Positions 41,987 to 51,024 of a stretch of DNA of 64,000 nt are shown here, one piece after another (position 1 is the stretch's first letter; every line of letters starts with the position of its first letter). A program made the translations under genes and the position numbers. Origin of the DNA: Bacillota bacterium (GTDB taxonomy: Bacteria; Bacillota; Ch66; Ch109); NCBI GenBank assembly GCA_013178275.1, contig JABLWZ010000027.1:1-64000 (forward strand). Reading direction: 5' to 3'. The notes beneath the pieces are model-generated. The model did no database searches. It was not told where the DNA came from and was given only the letters and a program-made list of their open reading frames with translations.

Positions 41987-42913
41987 TTATACTATCGGGT
42001 CGGTCGAACTGGCCAGGTTCATCCCGGCGCTCTTGAACCCCTCCAGAGCCAGCGCGGCTATAGCGGGGAAGTCTACCCCCGGGATGGCCGGCACCGGGGA
42101 CATGCAGTCCTGCAGCAGGTAGATCTTTTTCAGGAGTGCGGGGGACAGGACCTTCTGGATATCGGTGATGGTTTCCTTTACACAGTGGCTGCTGGCTTCC
42201 CCCAGGATATAGATGCGGTCGTTTTCCATCAGTGCGTTCAACAAACCGGTATTGAACTGCCCCACCTTGGTTCCCGCGACCTCCTTCACCTCGGGAGAAA
42301 GCACCGAAAAGTTCTCTGTCAGCGGGTGTTCGCCCTTGGCCTCGAAACTGCACTGGTTCTGGCGTCCGATGGTGTGATACAGGGCGCACTCGAACAGGAT
42401 CGGCATCAAGGCGTGGTCCAGGCTGCCCAGCATGGTGTGAAAGGGCCAGATGCAGAGACTGTACTTGCCCCCCCGGGCGTCGAGCTGCTTTACATAGTCG
42501 ATCGCCTCGTCTCGGAAGCGGGTCGGGGTCCATCGACCGTCATCGATGTCCTTCTGGGTTATGACCGTTAACGCGGGTGGGTGATTGCCCCGAGGGTCGG
42601 CCCAGAAGAGGGGATGGAATATCTGGTAAGCCCGATGGGTGTCCAGACTGAAGTAGAGGTTGGTGATCCGGTCGATGTTGCGGTAGATGAACCGACAGGC
42701 CCTCACGGTATCATCCAAAGCCCCGGGAACGAACAGCGTCCCCTGGGGGTGGCAGAACCCCACCTGCATGTCGATGGCGAATACCCCGATCTTGATGGCG
42801 TCACTGGACGCGGGCGCCAGGCCCGCAGCCCGGGCCTCCCGCGCGATCAGGTCGTAACGGGGCAGAAAAAGCTGGTCGGCCGAAGACTCGTCAAAGAAGC
42901 TGGGCAGGTCCAT
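41987..42913 (-). CDS. isochorismatase/nicotinamidase-like cysteine hydrolase
   Basis: ATG at 42913 (MDLPSFFDESS), seven bases after GGAGGG, is preferred to an upstream ATG. The 308-residue protein has the family's catalytic Asp region (FAIDMQVGFCHPQG), SLDTH and the nucleophile in GEASSHCVKETITDI. Nicotinamidases and isochorismatases share this fold. It is longer than typical nicotinamidase (about 200) through an N-terminal extension and inserts, so the substrate is uncertain. It converges on the response regulator gene. Confidence 0.8.
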   Translation of the reverse strand: MDLPSFFDESSADQLFLPRYDLIAREARAAGLAPASSDAIKIGVFAIDMQVGFCHPQGTLFVPGALDDTVRACRFIYRNIDRITNLYFSLDTHRAYQIFHPLFWADPRGNHPPALTVITQKDIDDGRWTPTRFRDEAIDYVKQLDARGGKYSLCIWPFHTMLGSLDHALMPILFECALYHTIGRQNQCSFEAKGEHPLTENFSVLSPEVKEVAGTKVGQFNTGLLNALMENDRIYILGEASSHCVKETITDIQKVLSPALLKKIYLLQDCMSPVPAIPGVDFPAIAALALEGFKSAGMNLASSTDPIV

Positions 42914-42998
42914 CCGATACCCTCCTGCAACTTCCATTATTATCCATAAAAAAATTATACACCCGGGGGCGGATATTGGCTACACCACTAAAGTCCAA

Positions 42999-43817
42999 TT
43001 ATTGGGGGGTGTAGAAGTTCTGGGTATAGTAGACCCCGTATTCGCCGCCATAGACCACACCCACCCCCAGGTACTCGCAGTCGCCCAGGATGTTTGCCCG
43101 GTGGCCCGGTGAATTCATCCACCCCTCGTGAGCCTCTTCCGCGGTCCGGTATCCGACGGCGATGTTTTCGGCCGCAGCGCTGAAGACGAGTCCAGCGCTA
43201 TTCATACGGTCGAACGGGGGACTCCCGTCAGGGCTGTTGTGGCTGAAAAACCCCTGATCTCTCATATCCCGGCTGTGCTGCCGGGCGACCTCCGCCAGGC
43301 GGCTGTCCCACTTGAAGGGCGGCAGTCCATGCTCGGCGCGGGCGGCGTTGGCCAGGTCGAAGACCTGTTTTTCCAGGCTGTCGACGGGCTCCTCATCCGG
43401 CACCCGATTGATGCTGACCGTCCGGGTGGCACCGTTCCAGGCGACCGAGGCGCCAAACGCTTCCGAGATGAACCGGAGTGGGACCAGGGTGCGGTTGTTT
43501 ATTATCTGGGGCGCGGCATCCAGCTGCAGCCGCCGGTCGTTTTTCATGGCCAGGAGATTCCCGATCTGCAGTCTTAAGGAGGTATTCCCCTGGACCAGTT
43601 CTATGGTCCTGGTGCTGGCTTCCCAGCCTACCTTAGCCCCCAAGGCATCCGCGATACCGCGGAGGGGGACCATTACCCGGCCCTGTTCGATCACCAGAGG
43701 GACATCGAAAAGCAGCCGCTGCCCGTCGACCAGTACGACCGGAGCGGCCGCGGCCGAACCTGGCAGGGGCAAAAAAACTGTCAGGACCATGACCAGGAGC
43801 GTCAAAGATTTACGCAT
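42999..43817 (-). CDS. exported stalk-domain protein with CAP/SCP (YkwD-like) domain
   Basis: The 272-residue protein has a signal peptide (ending GSAAAAP), a copper-amine-oxidase-N-like stalk domain (about 25-135, RVMVPLRGIADALGAKVGW, TLVPLRFISEAFGASVAW) and a C-terminal CAP domain (about 150-270) with ARQHSRDMRDQGFFSHNSP, AENIA and HRANIL. CAP proteins are secreted and of variable role; YkwD-type ones are common in spore formers. It uses the same stalk domain as the proteins at 228-1673 and 58657-60117. Confidence 0.88.
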   Translation of the reverse strand: MRKSLTLLVMVLTVFLPLPGSAAAAPVVLVDGQRLLFDVPLVIEQGRVMVPLRGIADALGAKVGWEASTRTIELVQGNTSLRLQIGNLLAMKNDRRLQLDAAPQIINNRTLVPLRFISEAFGASVAWNGATRTVSINRVPDEEPVDSLEKQVFDLANAARAEHGLPPFKWDSRLAEVARQHSRDMRDQGFFSHNSPDGSPPFDRMNSAGLVFSAAAENIAVGYRTAEEAHEGWMNSPGHRANILGDCEYLGVGVVYGGEYGVYYTQNFYTPQ

Positions 43818-43986
43818 ATCACCAACACCTCAGGATTAGTTTACCTATCAGAGAGTAAAAATGGAAGATTATTGCTACCGGTATATTCGGACGAGCCTGC
43901 CGCCGACGCTGAAATCTTGGCGGCAGTCAAGTTCTTTTATATTATACGGTCACTATCCTGAATCTGAGGGGGTAAATTAAAAAAAA

Positions 43987-44022
43987 CGGCCCACCGGTGT
44001 CTGCCCGGCGGGCCGCTTTTTC
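43987..44022. terminator. bidirectional terminator
   Basis: CGGCCC-A-CCGG-loop-CCGG-C-GGGCCG has T runs on both sides (TTTTT on plus, TTTTTT on minus). It terminates the DUF378 gene read on the minus strand. Confidence 0.75.
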
Positions 44023-44028
44023 CGGGGT

Positions 44029-44244
44029 TTACTTCTTGACCACTTCTCTTTCACGGAAAAAGAGGGTAATCCCGTACAACCCGGCCAGGCCGATAATGGC
44101 GTAAATCACGCGCGCCGCCATGGTAGTTGCGCTTCCGAAAATAGCAGCCACCAGGTCGAACTGCAGAAAACCGACCAGACCCCAGTTAAGAGCCCCGATG
44201 ATGATTAAAACGAGTGCTATCCGATCCCATACGTTACGATCCAC
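44029..44244 (-). CDS. DUF378 membrane protein
   Basis: GTG at 44244, eight bases after GGAGG, gives 71 residues (MDRNVWDRIALVLIIIGALNWG). It has two membrane helices, the conserved ALNWGLVGF of DUF378 and a Lys/Arg-rich C-terminus (FREREVVKK). The family is uncharacterised. Confidence 0.88.
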   Translation of the reverse strand: MDRNVWDRIALVLIIIGALNWGLVGFLQFDLVAAIFGSATTMAARVIYAIIGLAGLYGITLFFREREVVKK

Positions 44245-44362
44245 CAAACACACCTCCCCTCGGTAGATTCCAGTTAGTATTATTTCCTGGGGATAAAAAG
44301 GTTAAACCTGGATCAACTTAAAGCCGGGGTACCGGTATAATAGGAGTCAGGGAGGTGCGGAA

Positions 44363-44746
44363 GTGAAGGACGAAAAACAGTGGAAGCGGGAACTTTCCGA
44401 GGACGAGTATCGGGTCCTGAGGGAGAAGGCGACCGAGCCGCCCTTCACCGGGCGTTACTGCGGACACGATGAACCGGGGGTTTACCTCTGCGCCGGGTGC
44501 GGAACCCCGCTGTTCAGTTCGGAGGCGAAGTATCACTGCGGCTGTGGGTGGCCCAGTTTTTTCGCCCCCCTGGACGAGCAGGGCATCGAAACGGAAAGGG
44601 ACCTGAGCCACGGGATGGTAAGGACCGAGGTTCACTGCCGCCGCTGCGGCGGGCACCTCGGCCATGTTTTCGATGACGGGCCGCCGCCCACCGGCCGGAG
44701 GTACTGCATCAATTCGGTTTCCCTGCGATTCAAGGACCGGTCTTAA
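44363..44746 (+). CDS. msrB: peptide methionine (R)-S-oxide reductase MsrB
   Basis: The GTG start follows GGAGGTG. The 127-residue protein has zinc Cys pairs (CAGCG and CRRCGGHLGHVF) and the catalytic Cys in GRRYCINSVSLRF. It reduces the R-epimer of methionine sulfoxide in proteins. A TATAAT (44336-44341) lies just upstream with no good -35. Confidence 0.95.
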   Translation: MKDEKQWKRELSEDEYRVLREKATEPPFTGRYCGHDEPGVYLCAGCGTPLFSSEAKYHCGCGWPSFFAPLDEQGIETERDLSHGMVRTEVHCRRCGGHLGHVFDDGPPPTGRRYCINSVSLRFKDRS

Positions 44747-44762
44747 CAGCGCGTCAGGTCTG

Positions 44763-44800
44763 GGGCGGGAGCGAGTACCACTCGCTCCCGCCCTTATTTG
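44763..44800 (+). terminator. intrinsic terminator
   Basis: A 13-bp perfect GC-rich stem (GGGCGGGAGCGAG / CTCGCTCCCGCCC) with a 5-base loop is followed by TTATTT. Confidence 0.85.
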
Positions 44801-44911
44801 TAGAAAATGTAAGTAAATTAAAAAACGGGTCGACTCCAAGAAGGTAAAATTATCCTTTATGCAGAAGCTCTACTTCTAGTCTGAATCTCTTAGCGAGGTG
44901 AAAATAAAACA

Positions 44912-45973
44912 GTGTCGAAAAGGTGTTTAGCGGTCCTGCTCTTGATTATTTTGTTTACGTCCGCTGCCGGATGCACTAAAAAAAGCAGCACTACCCAAGG
45001 AGATGCCAGACCCCTGGACGTTACAGTGGCGAGCCTGGCCAAAGAGACCCTGGTTCAGAAGATAACCGTGGTGGGCAAGGTGACCGCCAAGGATGAGGTC
45101 AAGGTGGTCCCGAAGTCCTCGGGCAAGGTGGCCCAGGTATACGTGGAGGTGGGCCAGACCGTGGCCGCCGGCAGCGTGCTGCTGGAGCTGGAGAACTCCG
45201 ACCTTCAACTGACGATCCAGAAGACCCAGATCCAGCTGGATGACGCGAACCGGACCCTGGAGCGGAAAAAGCAGCTGTATGAACGCGGGGCCATAACCAA
45301 GAGCGATTTCGACACGGCCGAGAGCGCGGTCAGGACCCTGCAGGTCACCCTGGACCAGAACCGGCTCGACCTGGCGAACAGCCAGGTAAAATCCCCTATC
45401 AACGGCATAGTCGCCAGCCGCAGCATCAACCCGGGTGAGTTCGTGTCCAATAGTAGCGCCCCCTTCACAGTGGTGAATATCGACTCGGTCGAGGTGAACG
45501 CCAGCCTGATCGAGAGTGAGATAAACTATGTCAAGCCCGGGCAGGAGGTCGAGGTACTGGTCACCGCGGTATCCCCCACGCCGGTCAAGGGCATCGTCAG
45601 CAAGGTGAGCCCATCGGCCAGTTCCACGGACAAGACCTATCCCATGTGGGTGAACATCGCCAACCCCGACCAGAGGCTTAAACCCGGCATGTTCGCGGAG
45701 GTCACCCTGGTGACCAACCAGCTGGACGGGGTGATTATCGTTGCCAACGAGACCATCGTTGAACGCAACGGCAAGAAGTTCGCATTTGTCGAGGACGGCG
45801 GCAAGGCGGCCGGCCGCGAGGTGAAGACCGGCTTATCCCAGGAGGGAAGAACGGTCGTCCTGGAAGGACTGAAAGAGGGAGACAGGCTCATCACCAGCGG
45901 ACTCTCCGCTGTCAAGGACGGCACCCCCATAAACCCCAAAACCCCCAAAAACGGTACGAACAACAGCAAATAA
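44912..45973 (+). CDS. RND efflux membrane fusion lipoprotein (HlyD/AcrA type)
   Basis: The GTG start follows GAGGTG by about 12 bases. The 353-residue protein has a lipoprotein signal (FTSAAGC, Cys21), a biotinyl-lipoyl half (KVVPKSSGKVAQVYVEVGQ), a helical hairpin (about 100-150) and a beta-barrel (VRVEVNASLIESEI region). It bridges the RND pump to the exterior. As in other Firmicutes it is lipid-anchored to the outer face of the membrane. Confidence 0.9.
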   Translation: MSKRCLAVLLLIILFTSAAGCTKKSSTTQGDARPLDVTVASLAKETLVQKITVVGKVTAKDEVKVVPKSSGKVAQVYVEVGQTVAAGSVLLELENSDLQLTIQKTQIQLDDANRTLERKKQLYERGAITKSDFDTAESAVRTLQVTLDQNRLDLANSQVKSPINGIVASRSINPGEFVSNSSAPFTVVNIDSVEVNASLIESEINYVKPGQEVEVLVTAVSPTPVKGIVSKVSPSASSTDKTYPMWVNIANPDQRLKPGMFAEVTLVTNQLDGVIIVANETIVERNGKKFAFVEDGGKAAGREVKTGLSQEGRTVVLEGLKEGDRLITSGLSAVKDGTPINPKTPKNGTNNSK

Positions 45974-46003
45974 AACAAATTAATAAACCGATCGAGGGAT
46001 GAT

Positions 46004-49000
46004 ATGAACTTAACCAACTTTTCAATCAAGCGGCCCGCGGGCATCACGATGATCGTCCTCTTCTTCGTGGTCCTGGGGATTTACAGCTACAGCCGGATCG
46101 GGGTGGAGCTGTTCCCGGCCATCAACACCCCGATGATAACCGTCCAGGTCAGCTACCCCGGGGCGGGAGCGGAAGAGGTGGAGAAACAGGTCCTGAAACC
46201 CCTTGAGGACGGACTCTCCTCCACATCCATGCTCACCCGGATGCAGTCGACGGCCAGCCAGGGACAGGGCAGCATCATGCTGGAGTTCGATCTGGCCGCC
46301 AACGTCGACCAGGTGTCCCTGGACGTCAGTAAAAAGGTCTCCAGCCTCAGGGGCCGGCTTCCCGACTCGGCGGGCGAGCCGGTAGTGGTCAAGCGGGACA
46401 TCAACGCCATGCCGGTCATGTTCCTGGGGATAAGCTCCCCATACTCCAGGGTGGACACCTACAACACGGTGAACGAGGTGTTCAAGGACCGGCTGCAGCA
46501 GGTGCCGGGGGTGGCCGATGTATCGGCCTTCGGAGGCCGGCAGAAGGAGATAGCCGTCGAGGTCGACCGGGAAAAGCTGCTCTTCTATAACGTCGCCCTG
46601 AACTCCATCATCAGCAAGATAGACGCGGAAAACGCCACCAGCCCTTCGGGCCGGCTGCACCGGGAAAAGGACTACGACCTGAGGGTGATGGGTGAATACC
46701 AGAGCCTGAGTGAGATCGAAAACCTTCCGATAAACTCCGCCAGCGGGGGAACGGTGCCCCTGAAAAACCTGGCCACGGTCACCGAGCAGATTAGAACCTC
46801 GCTCAACGCGAGCCGGTTGAACGGTCAGGACTCGGTCATGATGCAGATCTCCAAGCAGAGCGACGCCAGCGTGGTGGACGTCGGTGACGCCCTGAGGGCG
46901 GAGATCGAGCAGATCAGGAAAGAGTTCCCCGACTACGACATATACATAGCCAACGACCAGTCGAAGTACGTCCACCAGTCCCTGAACAACACCCAGGAGA
47001 GCATCCTGGAGGGGATAATCACCACCGCGATCGTACTGCTGTTCTTCCTGAAGGAATGGCGTTCCATGCTGACGGTCCTGATCGCCATACCCACCTCCCT
47101 GATAGCCACCCTGTTCGCCATGTACATAGCGGGATTCACCTTCAACATGATGTCGCTGATGGGGATGGCGCTCTGCATCGGCATCCTGGTCGACGACTCC
47201 ATCGTGGTCCTGGAGAACATCCACCGGCACCTGCACATGGGCAAGCCCGCGAAAAAGGCCGCCCTGGAGGGGCGGATGGAGATAGGCACCGCCGCCATCG
47301 CCATCACCCTCTGCGACGTGGTGGTGTTCCTGCCCATCGCCTTCATGAGCGGGATGGTGGGGCAGTTCTTCCGCCAGTTCGGGCTGTCGGTGGTTTTCGC
47401 CACCCTGTTCTCCCTGTTCGTATCCTTCACGGTTACCCCGATGCTGTCCTCCAAGCTCTTTCAGGGCGGGGTCATGGAACCCAAAATGAAGTTCTGGCAC
47501 CGGCTCGACGATTTCGGCGGCTGGGTCTTGAACAAGTACGAAAAGATACTGCTTAAAAGCCTGAAGTATCCGAAGTCGATTATGATCGGAGCGCTGATCC
47601 TGTTCATCGCCTCGATAGGTCTGCTTAAATACAACGTGGTGGGGCAGGAGTTTATGCCCAACTCCGATTCGGGCTACTTCTCCGTCAACCTCGAACTCCC
47701 GATCGGCACCCCGTTCGCCACTACCGATGCGAACGCGGTGAAGATCGAAGAATTCATTAAAACCATCCCCGAGGTCGACAACTACCAGACCCGGGCAGGG
47801 GACAACTCGGCCAGTATCAACGTCCAGCTGAGGGATAAGTCCACGCGCGACCGGACCATCTGGCAGATCACCGACCAGGTGCGTAACTGGACCCGGACGG
47901 AAATCACGGCCGGCACGACCCGGGTAAACGAGTCGTCCATGGTCATGGGGATGCCGGGCGGTGGCGGTGGAGGCGGGTCGGGCCTCCAGATCGAGATCCT
48001 GGGGGCTGACAACGACAAGCTGGTCGATATCTCGAACCAGGTGATGGAGATCCTCAGAACCACCCCGGGGGCCAAGGACATAAACACTAACTGGCGGGTC
48101 GGTCAACCTGAGATCCAGGCCACCATCGACCGGGAACGGGCCAGGTACTATAACGTATCGCTGGCCGACATCACCAGGACCCTCCAGACGGGTATCAGCG
48201 GCAGCACCGCGGCCCAGTTCGTGGAAGAGGGACGGGACATCGACATCAACGTGCGGTTCAAGGACGGGGACAAGATAAGCCCGGCCGAACTGAAACTGAT
48301 CCCGGTATACTCCAACGGACAGACCGTGGCCCTGGGCAACCTGGTGACCTTCAGCGAAGGAGCGGGCCCCAGGACCATCCGCCGGGTCGACCGCCAGCGG
48401 TCCATCACCGTCAACTGCAACCTCACCGACCGCCCGATGCAGGAGGTGAGGAGCGAGGTGGAGAGCAAGATCAAGGCCCAGGGATTCGATCCGACTTACA
48501 GCATCCGCTTAGCGGGCCAGGCACAGAACTTCGATACCACGATCAAGGACATGCTGTTCGCCCTGGGGCTTTCGATCACCCTGGTCTACATGGTCCTGGT
48601 GGTCCTGTACGAGTCGTTCCTGACACCGTTTATCCGGATGTTCTCGCTGCCGCTGGGATTCATCGGCGCCTTCATCGCCCTGGCGGTGACGGGCAACTCC
48701 ATCAACGTGTTCTCGATGATGGGATTCATCATGATGGACGGACTGGTGGCCAAAAACGGCACCCTGCTGCTCGACTACACCCTCACCCTGATCGGGCGGG
48801 GCAAGCCGCCGCTGGAGGCGATCATCGAAGCGGGCAAGACCCGTCTGCGGCCCATCATGATGACCTCCTTCACCATGATCTGCGGGATGCTCCCGACCGC
48901 GCTGGCGCTGGCGGAAGGGTCGGAGAGCAGGAAGGGCATGGCATGGGTCCTGATCGGCGGCCTGCTCACCTCCACCTTCTTTACCCTGGTGGTCATCCCT

Positions 49001-49084
49001 ATCGTCTTCATGGGGATCCACAAGTTCCGGGCCAGGAAGGGCAAAGAGGTGGTCTACCGCACCAACCTGTCCGACGAGTTGTAA
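46004..49084 (+). CDS. RND family efflux transporter (AcrB/SwrC type)
   Basis: The 1026-residue protein has the RND duplication: an N-terminal helix (ITMIVLFFVVLGIYSYSRIG), a large periplasmic-type loop (about 35-335), helices 2-6, a second loop and helices 8-12. Hallmarks are VQVSYPGAGAEEVE, GMALCIGILVDDSIVVLEN with the proton-relay Asp, and NGTLLLDYTL. It exports drugs or lipids by proton exchange. It follows the fusion-protein gene by 30 bases; no outer-membrane factor gene is present, as expected for a single-membrane cell. Confidence 0.93.
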   Translation: MNLTNFSIKRPAGITMIVLFFVVLGIYSYSRIGVELFPAINTPMITVQVSYPGAGAEEVEKQVLKPLEDGLSSTSMLTRMQSTASQGQGSIMLEFDLAANVDQVSLDVSKKVSSLRGRLPDSAGEPVVVKRDINAMPVMFLGISSPYSRVDTYNTVNEVFKDRLQQVPGVADVSAFGGRQKEIAVEVDREKLLFYNVALNSIISKIDAENATSPSGRLHREKDYDLRVMGEYQSLSEIENLPINSASGGTVPLKNLATVTEQIRTSLNASRLNGQDSVMMQISKQSDASVVDVGDALRAEIEQIRKEFPDYDIYIANDQSKYVHQSLNNTQESILEGIITTAIVLLFFLKEWRSMLTVLIAIPTSLIATLFAMYIAGFTFNMMSLMGMALCIGILVDDSIVVLENIHRHLHMGKPAKKAALEGRMEIGTAAIAITLCDVVVFLPIAFMSGMVGQFFRQFGLSVVFATLFSLFVSFTVTPMLSSKLFQGGVMEPKMKFWHRLDDFGGWVLNKYEKILLKSLKYPKSIMIGALILFIASIGLLKYNVVGQEFMPNSDSGYFSVNLELPIGTPFATTDANAVKIEEFIKTIPEVDNYQTRAGDNSASINVQLRDKSTRDRTIWQITDQVRNWTRTEITAGTTRVNESSMVMGMPGGGGGGGSGLQIEILGADNDKLVDISNQVMEILRTTPGAKDINTNWRVGQPEIQATIDRERARYYNVSLADITRTLQTGISGSTAAQFVEEGRDIDINVRFKDGDKISPAELKLIPVYSNGQTVALGNLVTFSEGAGPRTIRRVDRQRSITVNCNLTDRPMQEVRSEVESKIKAQGFDPTYSIRLAGQAQNFDTTIKDMLFALGLSITLVYMVLVVLYESFLTPFIRMFSLPLGFIGAFIALAVTGNSINVFSMMGFIMMDGLVAKNGTLLLDYTLTLIGRGKPPLEAIIEAGKTRLRPIMMTSFTMICGMLPTALALAEGSESRKGMAWVLIGGLLTSTFFTLVVIPIVFMGIHKFRARKGKEVVYRTNLSDEL

Positions 49085-49179
49085 TCGATAACCGGTGGCT
49101 GATAAAAACCGTACGGGGGCTGATAATCATCACTGCGGAGAGGGATAAAGAAGGAAGACAGTCAGAGCGGCTGTGTTAT

Positions 49180-49812
49180 ATGGAGGATAAGTTCCGCGGC
49201 GTTTTCAACGCCGTCAATGACGCTGTTTTCATCGCCGACCCGGAACAGGAGATAATCCTGGAGGCCAACCAGAAAGCGGGGGAACTGATGGGCATGCCGG
49301 TCGAAGAACTGATCGGGCGGCAGGTTTCCGAGTTTTACCCTGGGGACGATAGCCGCGAGTATCACCAGAAATTCAGGCAGTCGATGGGAACCGGGAGCCC
49401 CCGCCTTATAAAAAACATCGAGATATGGATGAGGCGTTCCGACGGGGTCGGGGTCCCGGTAGAACTCAATGTGACCATGATGGAGACGATGGGCAAAAGG
49501 CTGTCCATCGCCGTGTTCCGCGACCTTACCGAAAAGAAAAGGCTGGAGCGCGAACTGGCGGGACTCAAAACGGCTGCCTCGCCCAGGGTCCCCCAAAGCA
49601 GGACGGAAAGCCGGAGCCGGACCTCCACGGTGGAGGGACTCCCGGGCGGCTCGGCTGGGGCTGCCGAGGGAGTGCCGCTGGAGGTTTACATCTCCCGTTA
49701 CGTTCAGCAGACCCTGGAAAAGCATAACGGCAACAAGGCCAAGACCGCCCGTTGTCTGGGAATCTCGCGGCCCTCACTTTACAAGTACCTGCAGAACAAC
49801 GAGGATATCTAG
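49180..49812 (+). CDS. PAS domain regulator with Fis-type HTH, lacking an AAA+ domain
   Basis: The frame is open through the end of the RND gene, but the PAS domain begins at ATG 49180 (MEDKFRGVFNAVNDAVFIAD), giving 210 residues. RBS spacing is poor (AAGGAAG is about 24 bases away). The PAS domain spans about 5-125, followed by a Ser/Gly/Pro-rich linker. The C-terminus is a Fis-like HTH_8 (TLEKHNGNKAKTARCLGISRPSLYKYLQ). NtrC-type regulators normally have an AAA+ domain between these; it is missing. A PAS-bound signal may act directly on the HTH. It probably controls the preceding efflux genes. Confidence 0.78.
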   Translation: MEDKFRGVFNAVNDAVFIADPEQEIILEANQKAGELMGMPVEELIGRQVSEFYPGDDSREYHQKFRQSMGTGSPRLIKNIEIWMRRSDGVGVPVELNVTMMETMGKRLSIAVFRDLTEKKRLERELAGLKTAASPRVPQSRTESRSRTSTVEGLPGGSAGAAEGVPLEVYISRYVQQTLEKHNGNKAKTARCLGISRPSLYKYLQNNEDI

Positions 49813-49840
49813 CAGAACAACCGGTGAAATACGACACCCG

Positions 49841-49878
49841 ACCGGGGAACCAGGGCACTCTGGCAGTCCCCGGTTTTT
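49841..49878 (+). terminator. intrinsic terminator
   Basis: ACCGGGGA and TCCCCGGT enclose an inner CCAG/CTGG stem and are followed by T6. Confidence 0.8.
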
Positions 49879-49902
49879 TGCACTTCGAAGCCTGAACCGG
49901 TA

Positions 49903-49931
49903 TTGTCAAACTCGGCCAGCCGTGCTATAAA
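49903..49931 (+). promoter_or_regulatory. promoter of the HlyD/ABC exporter operon
   Basis: TTGTCA (49903-49908), 17 bases, TATAAA (49926-49931). Transcription would start close to 49939, directly at the palindrome. Confidence 0.7.
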
Positions 49932-49939
49932 TAAACTAG

Positions 49940-49967
49940 GTAAACTAAATAAGTGACATCAGTTTAC
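49940..49967. promoter_or_regulatory. candidate operator for the operon's own TetR repressor
   Basis: GTAAACT and AGTTTAC are separated by 14 bases, and TAAACTA is repeated directly at 49932. The site covers the expected transcription start, a usual position for TetR repression. The TetR gene is the last of the operon. Confidence 0.55.
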
Positions 49968-50028
49968 TTTGCCGTTTAAGCGTATATTCCCAATCCGTTA
50001 AACTATACCAGTGCAGGAGGGTGGCCCG

Positions 50029-51024
50029 ATGGAGAAAAAGAAGCCGGTTGCCGCGGTCTTGTTGGTGCTGCTGTTGGGCCTTGGCGCCTATCTTTCCTAT
50101 CAGTATTACATCAGTCGGGGAAACGGAAACATAACCGCCACGGGCACGATCGAGGCGACCCGAGTGGAACTCTCCACCAAGAGTTCCGGGACGATCAGGA
50201 CCATGACGGTCAAGGCTGGGGATATAGTGGCCCCGGGGCAGCTGGTGGCCGAGCTGCAGCGCAACGACCTGGTCGCCCAGCGGGAGCGCGACGCCATCGC
50301 CCTGGCCAAGGCCGAGGACCAGTTGGCTGACCTGGAGTCCGGGGCCAGGGAGCCGGAGATAAACCAGGCCCGGGCGAATGTCAGCATCGCCCGGACCAAC
50401 CTGGAAAAGACCAGGTCAGACCTGGAAAAGCGGGAAACCCTTTTAGCCCAGGGAGCGGTCTCCCAGGACGAGGTCGACCGTTACCGGGCCAACCTGCAGC
50501 TGAACGAGGGCCAGCTTCAGGCCGCCCAGGCCCAGCTGGACCTGCTGGAGTCGGGCAACCGGCCCAAGGCGATCGCCGCGGCACGTAACGAGGTGGAGCG
50601 CAGCCGGGCCGTTTTAAAGGCCTCCGACGCGATGCTGGAGGACTTAAAGGTTATCGCCCCCCGGGCCGGGACCATCCAGACCAAGAACTATGAAGTGGGC
50701 GAGTATGTCCAGGCAGGGGCCTCGCTGGCCAGCCTGGTCGACCTGAACGACCAGTGGATAAAGGTTTACATACCCACCGACCAGCTCCCCGGGGTACGGC
50801 TCGGACAGGACGTAAGCTTCACCGTGAGCGGGATGTCGGAGACGTTCTACGGCGTTGTGGTGGAGATATCCGACAAGGGAGAGTATACCCCCAAGACCAT
50901 CCAGACCAAAGAGGAGCGGGCCAACGTGGTGTTCGGGGTAAAGATCCGCATCAACAGCGGTGGTGGGGTTCTGAAGCCGGGGATGCCGGCGGACGTCACC
51001 TTCGAACGGGGGCCGGAAAAATGA
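50029..51024 (+). CDS. HlyD-family membrane fusion protein (YbhG/YhiI-like)
   Basis: The ATG at 50029 with AGGAGGG upstream is chosen; the GTG at 50011 is earlier. The 331-residue protein has an N-terminal membrane helix (VAAVLLVLLLGLGAYLSYQYY), a lipoyl-like segment (GTIEATRVELSTKSSGTIRT), a long coiled-coil hairpin (about 75-215) and a C-terminal barrel. It pairs with the ABC-2 exporter that follows. Its stop overlaps the next ATG (ATGA). Confidence 0.88.
   Translation: MEKKKPVAAVLLVLLLGLGAYLSYQYYISRGNGNITATGTIEATRVELSTKSSGTIRTMTVKAGDIVAPGQLVAELQRNDLVAQRERDAIALAKAEDQLADLESGAREPEINQARANVSIARTNLEKTRSDLEKRETLLAQGAVSQDEVDRYRANLQLNEGQLQAAQAQLDLLESGNRPKAIAAARNEVERSRAVLKASDAMLEDLKVIAPRAGTIQTKNYEVGEYVQAGASLASLVDLNDQWIKVYIPTDQLPGVRLGQDVSFTVSGMSETFYGVVVEISDKGEYTPKTIQTKEERANVVFGVKIRINSGGGVLKPGMPADVTFERGPEK

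Noticed and set aside
46022-48106. 694-codon open frame on the minus strand
   Set aside because: It lies opposite the RND pump gene, is rich in His/Gln/Arg/Asp without family motifs, and arises from the GC-biased codon use of the real gene.
50754-51020. Longer start of the first ABC ATPase
   Set aside because: The extension lies inside the HlyD gene; the ATGA overlap at 51021 fits the operon.
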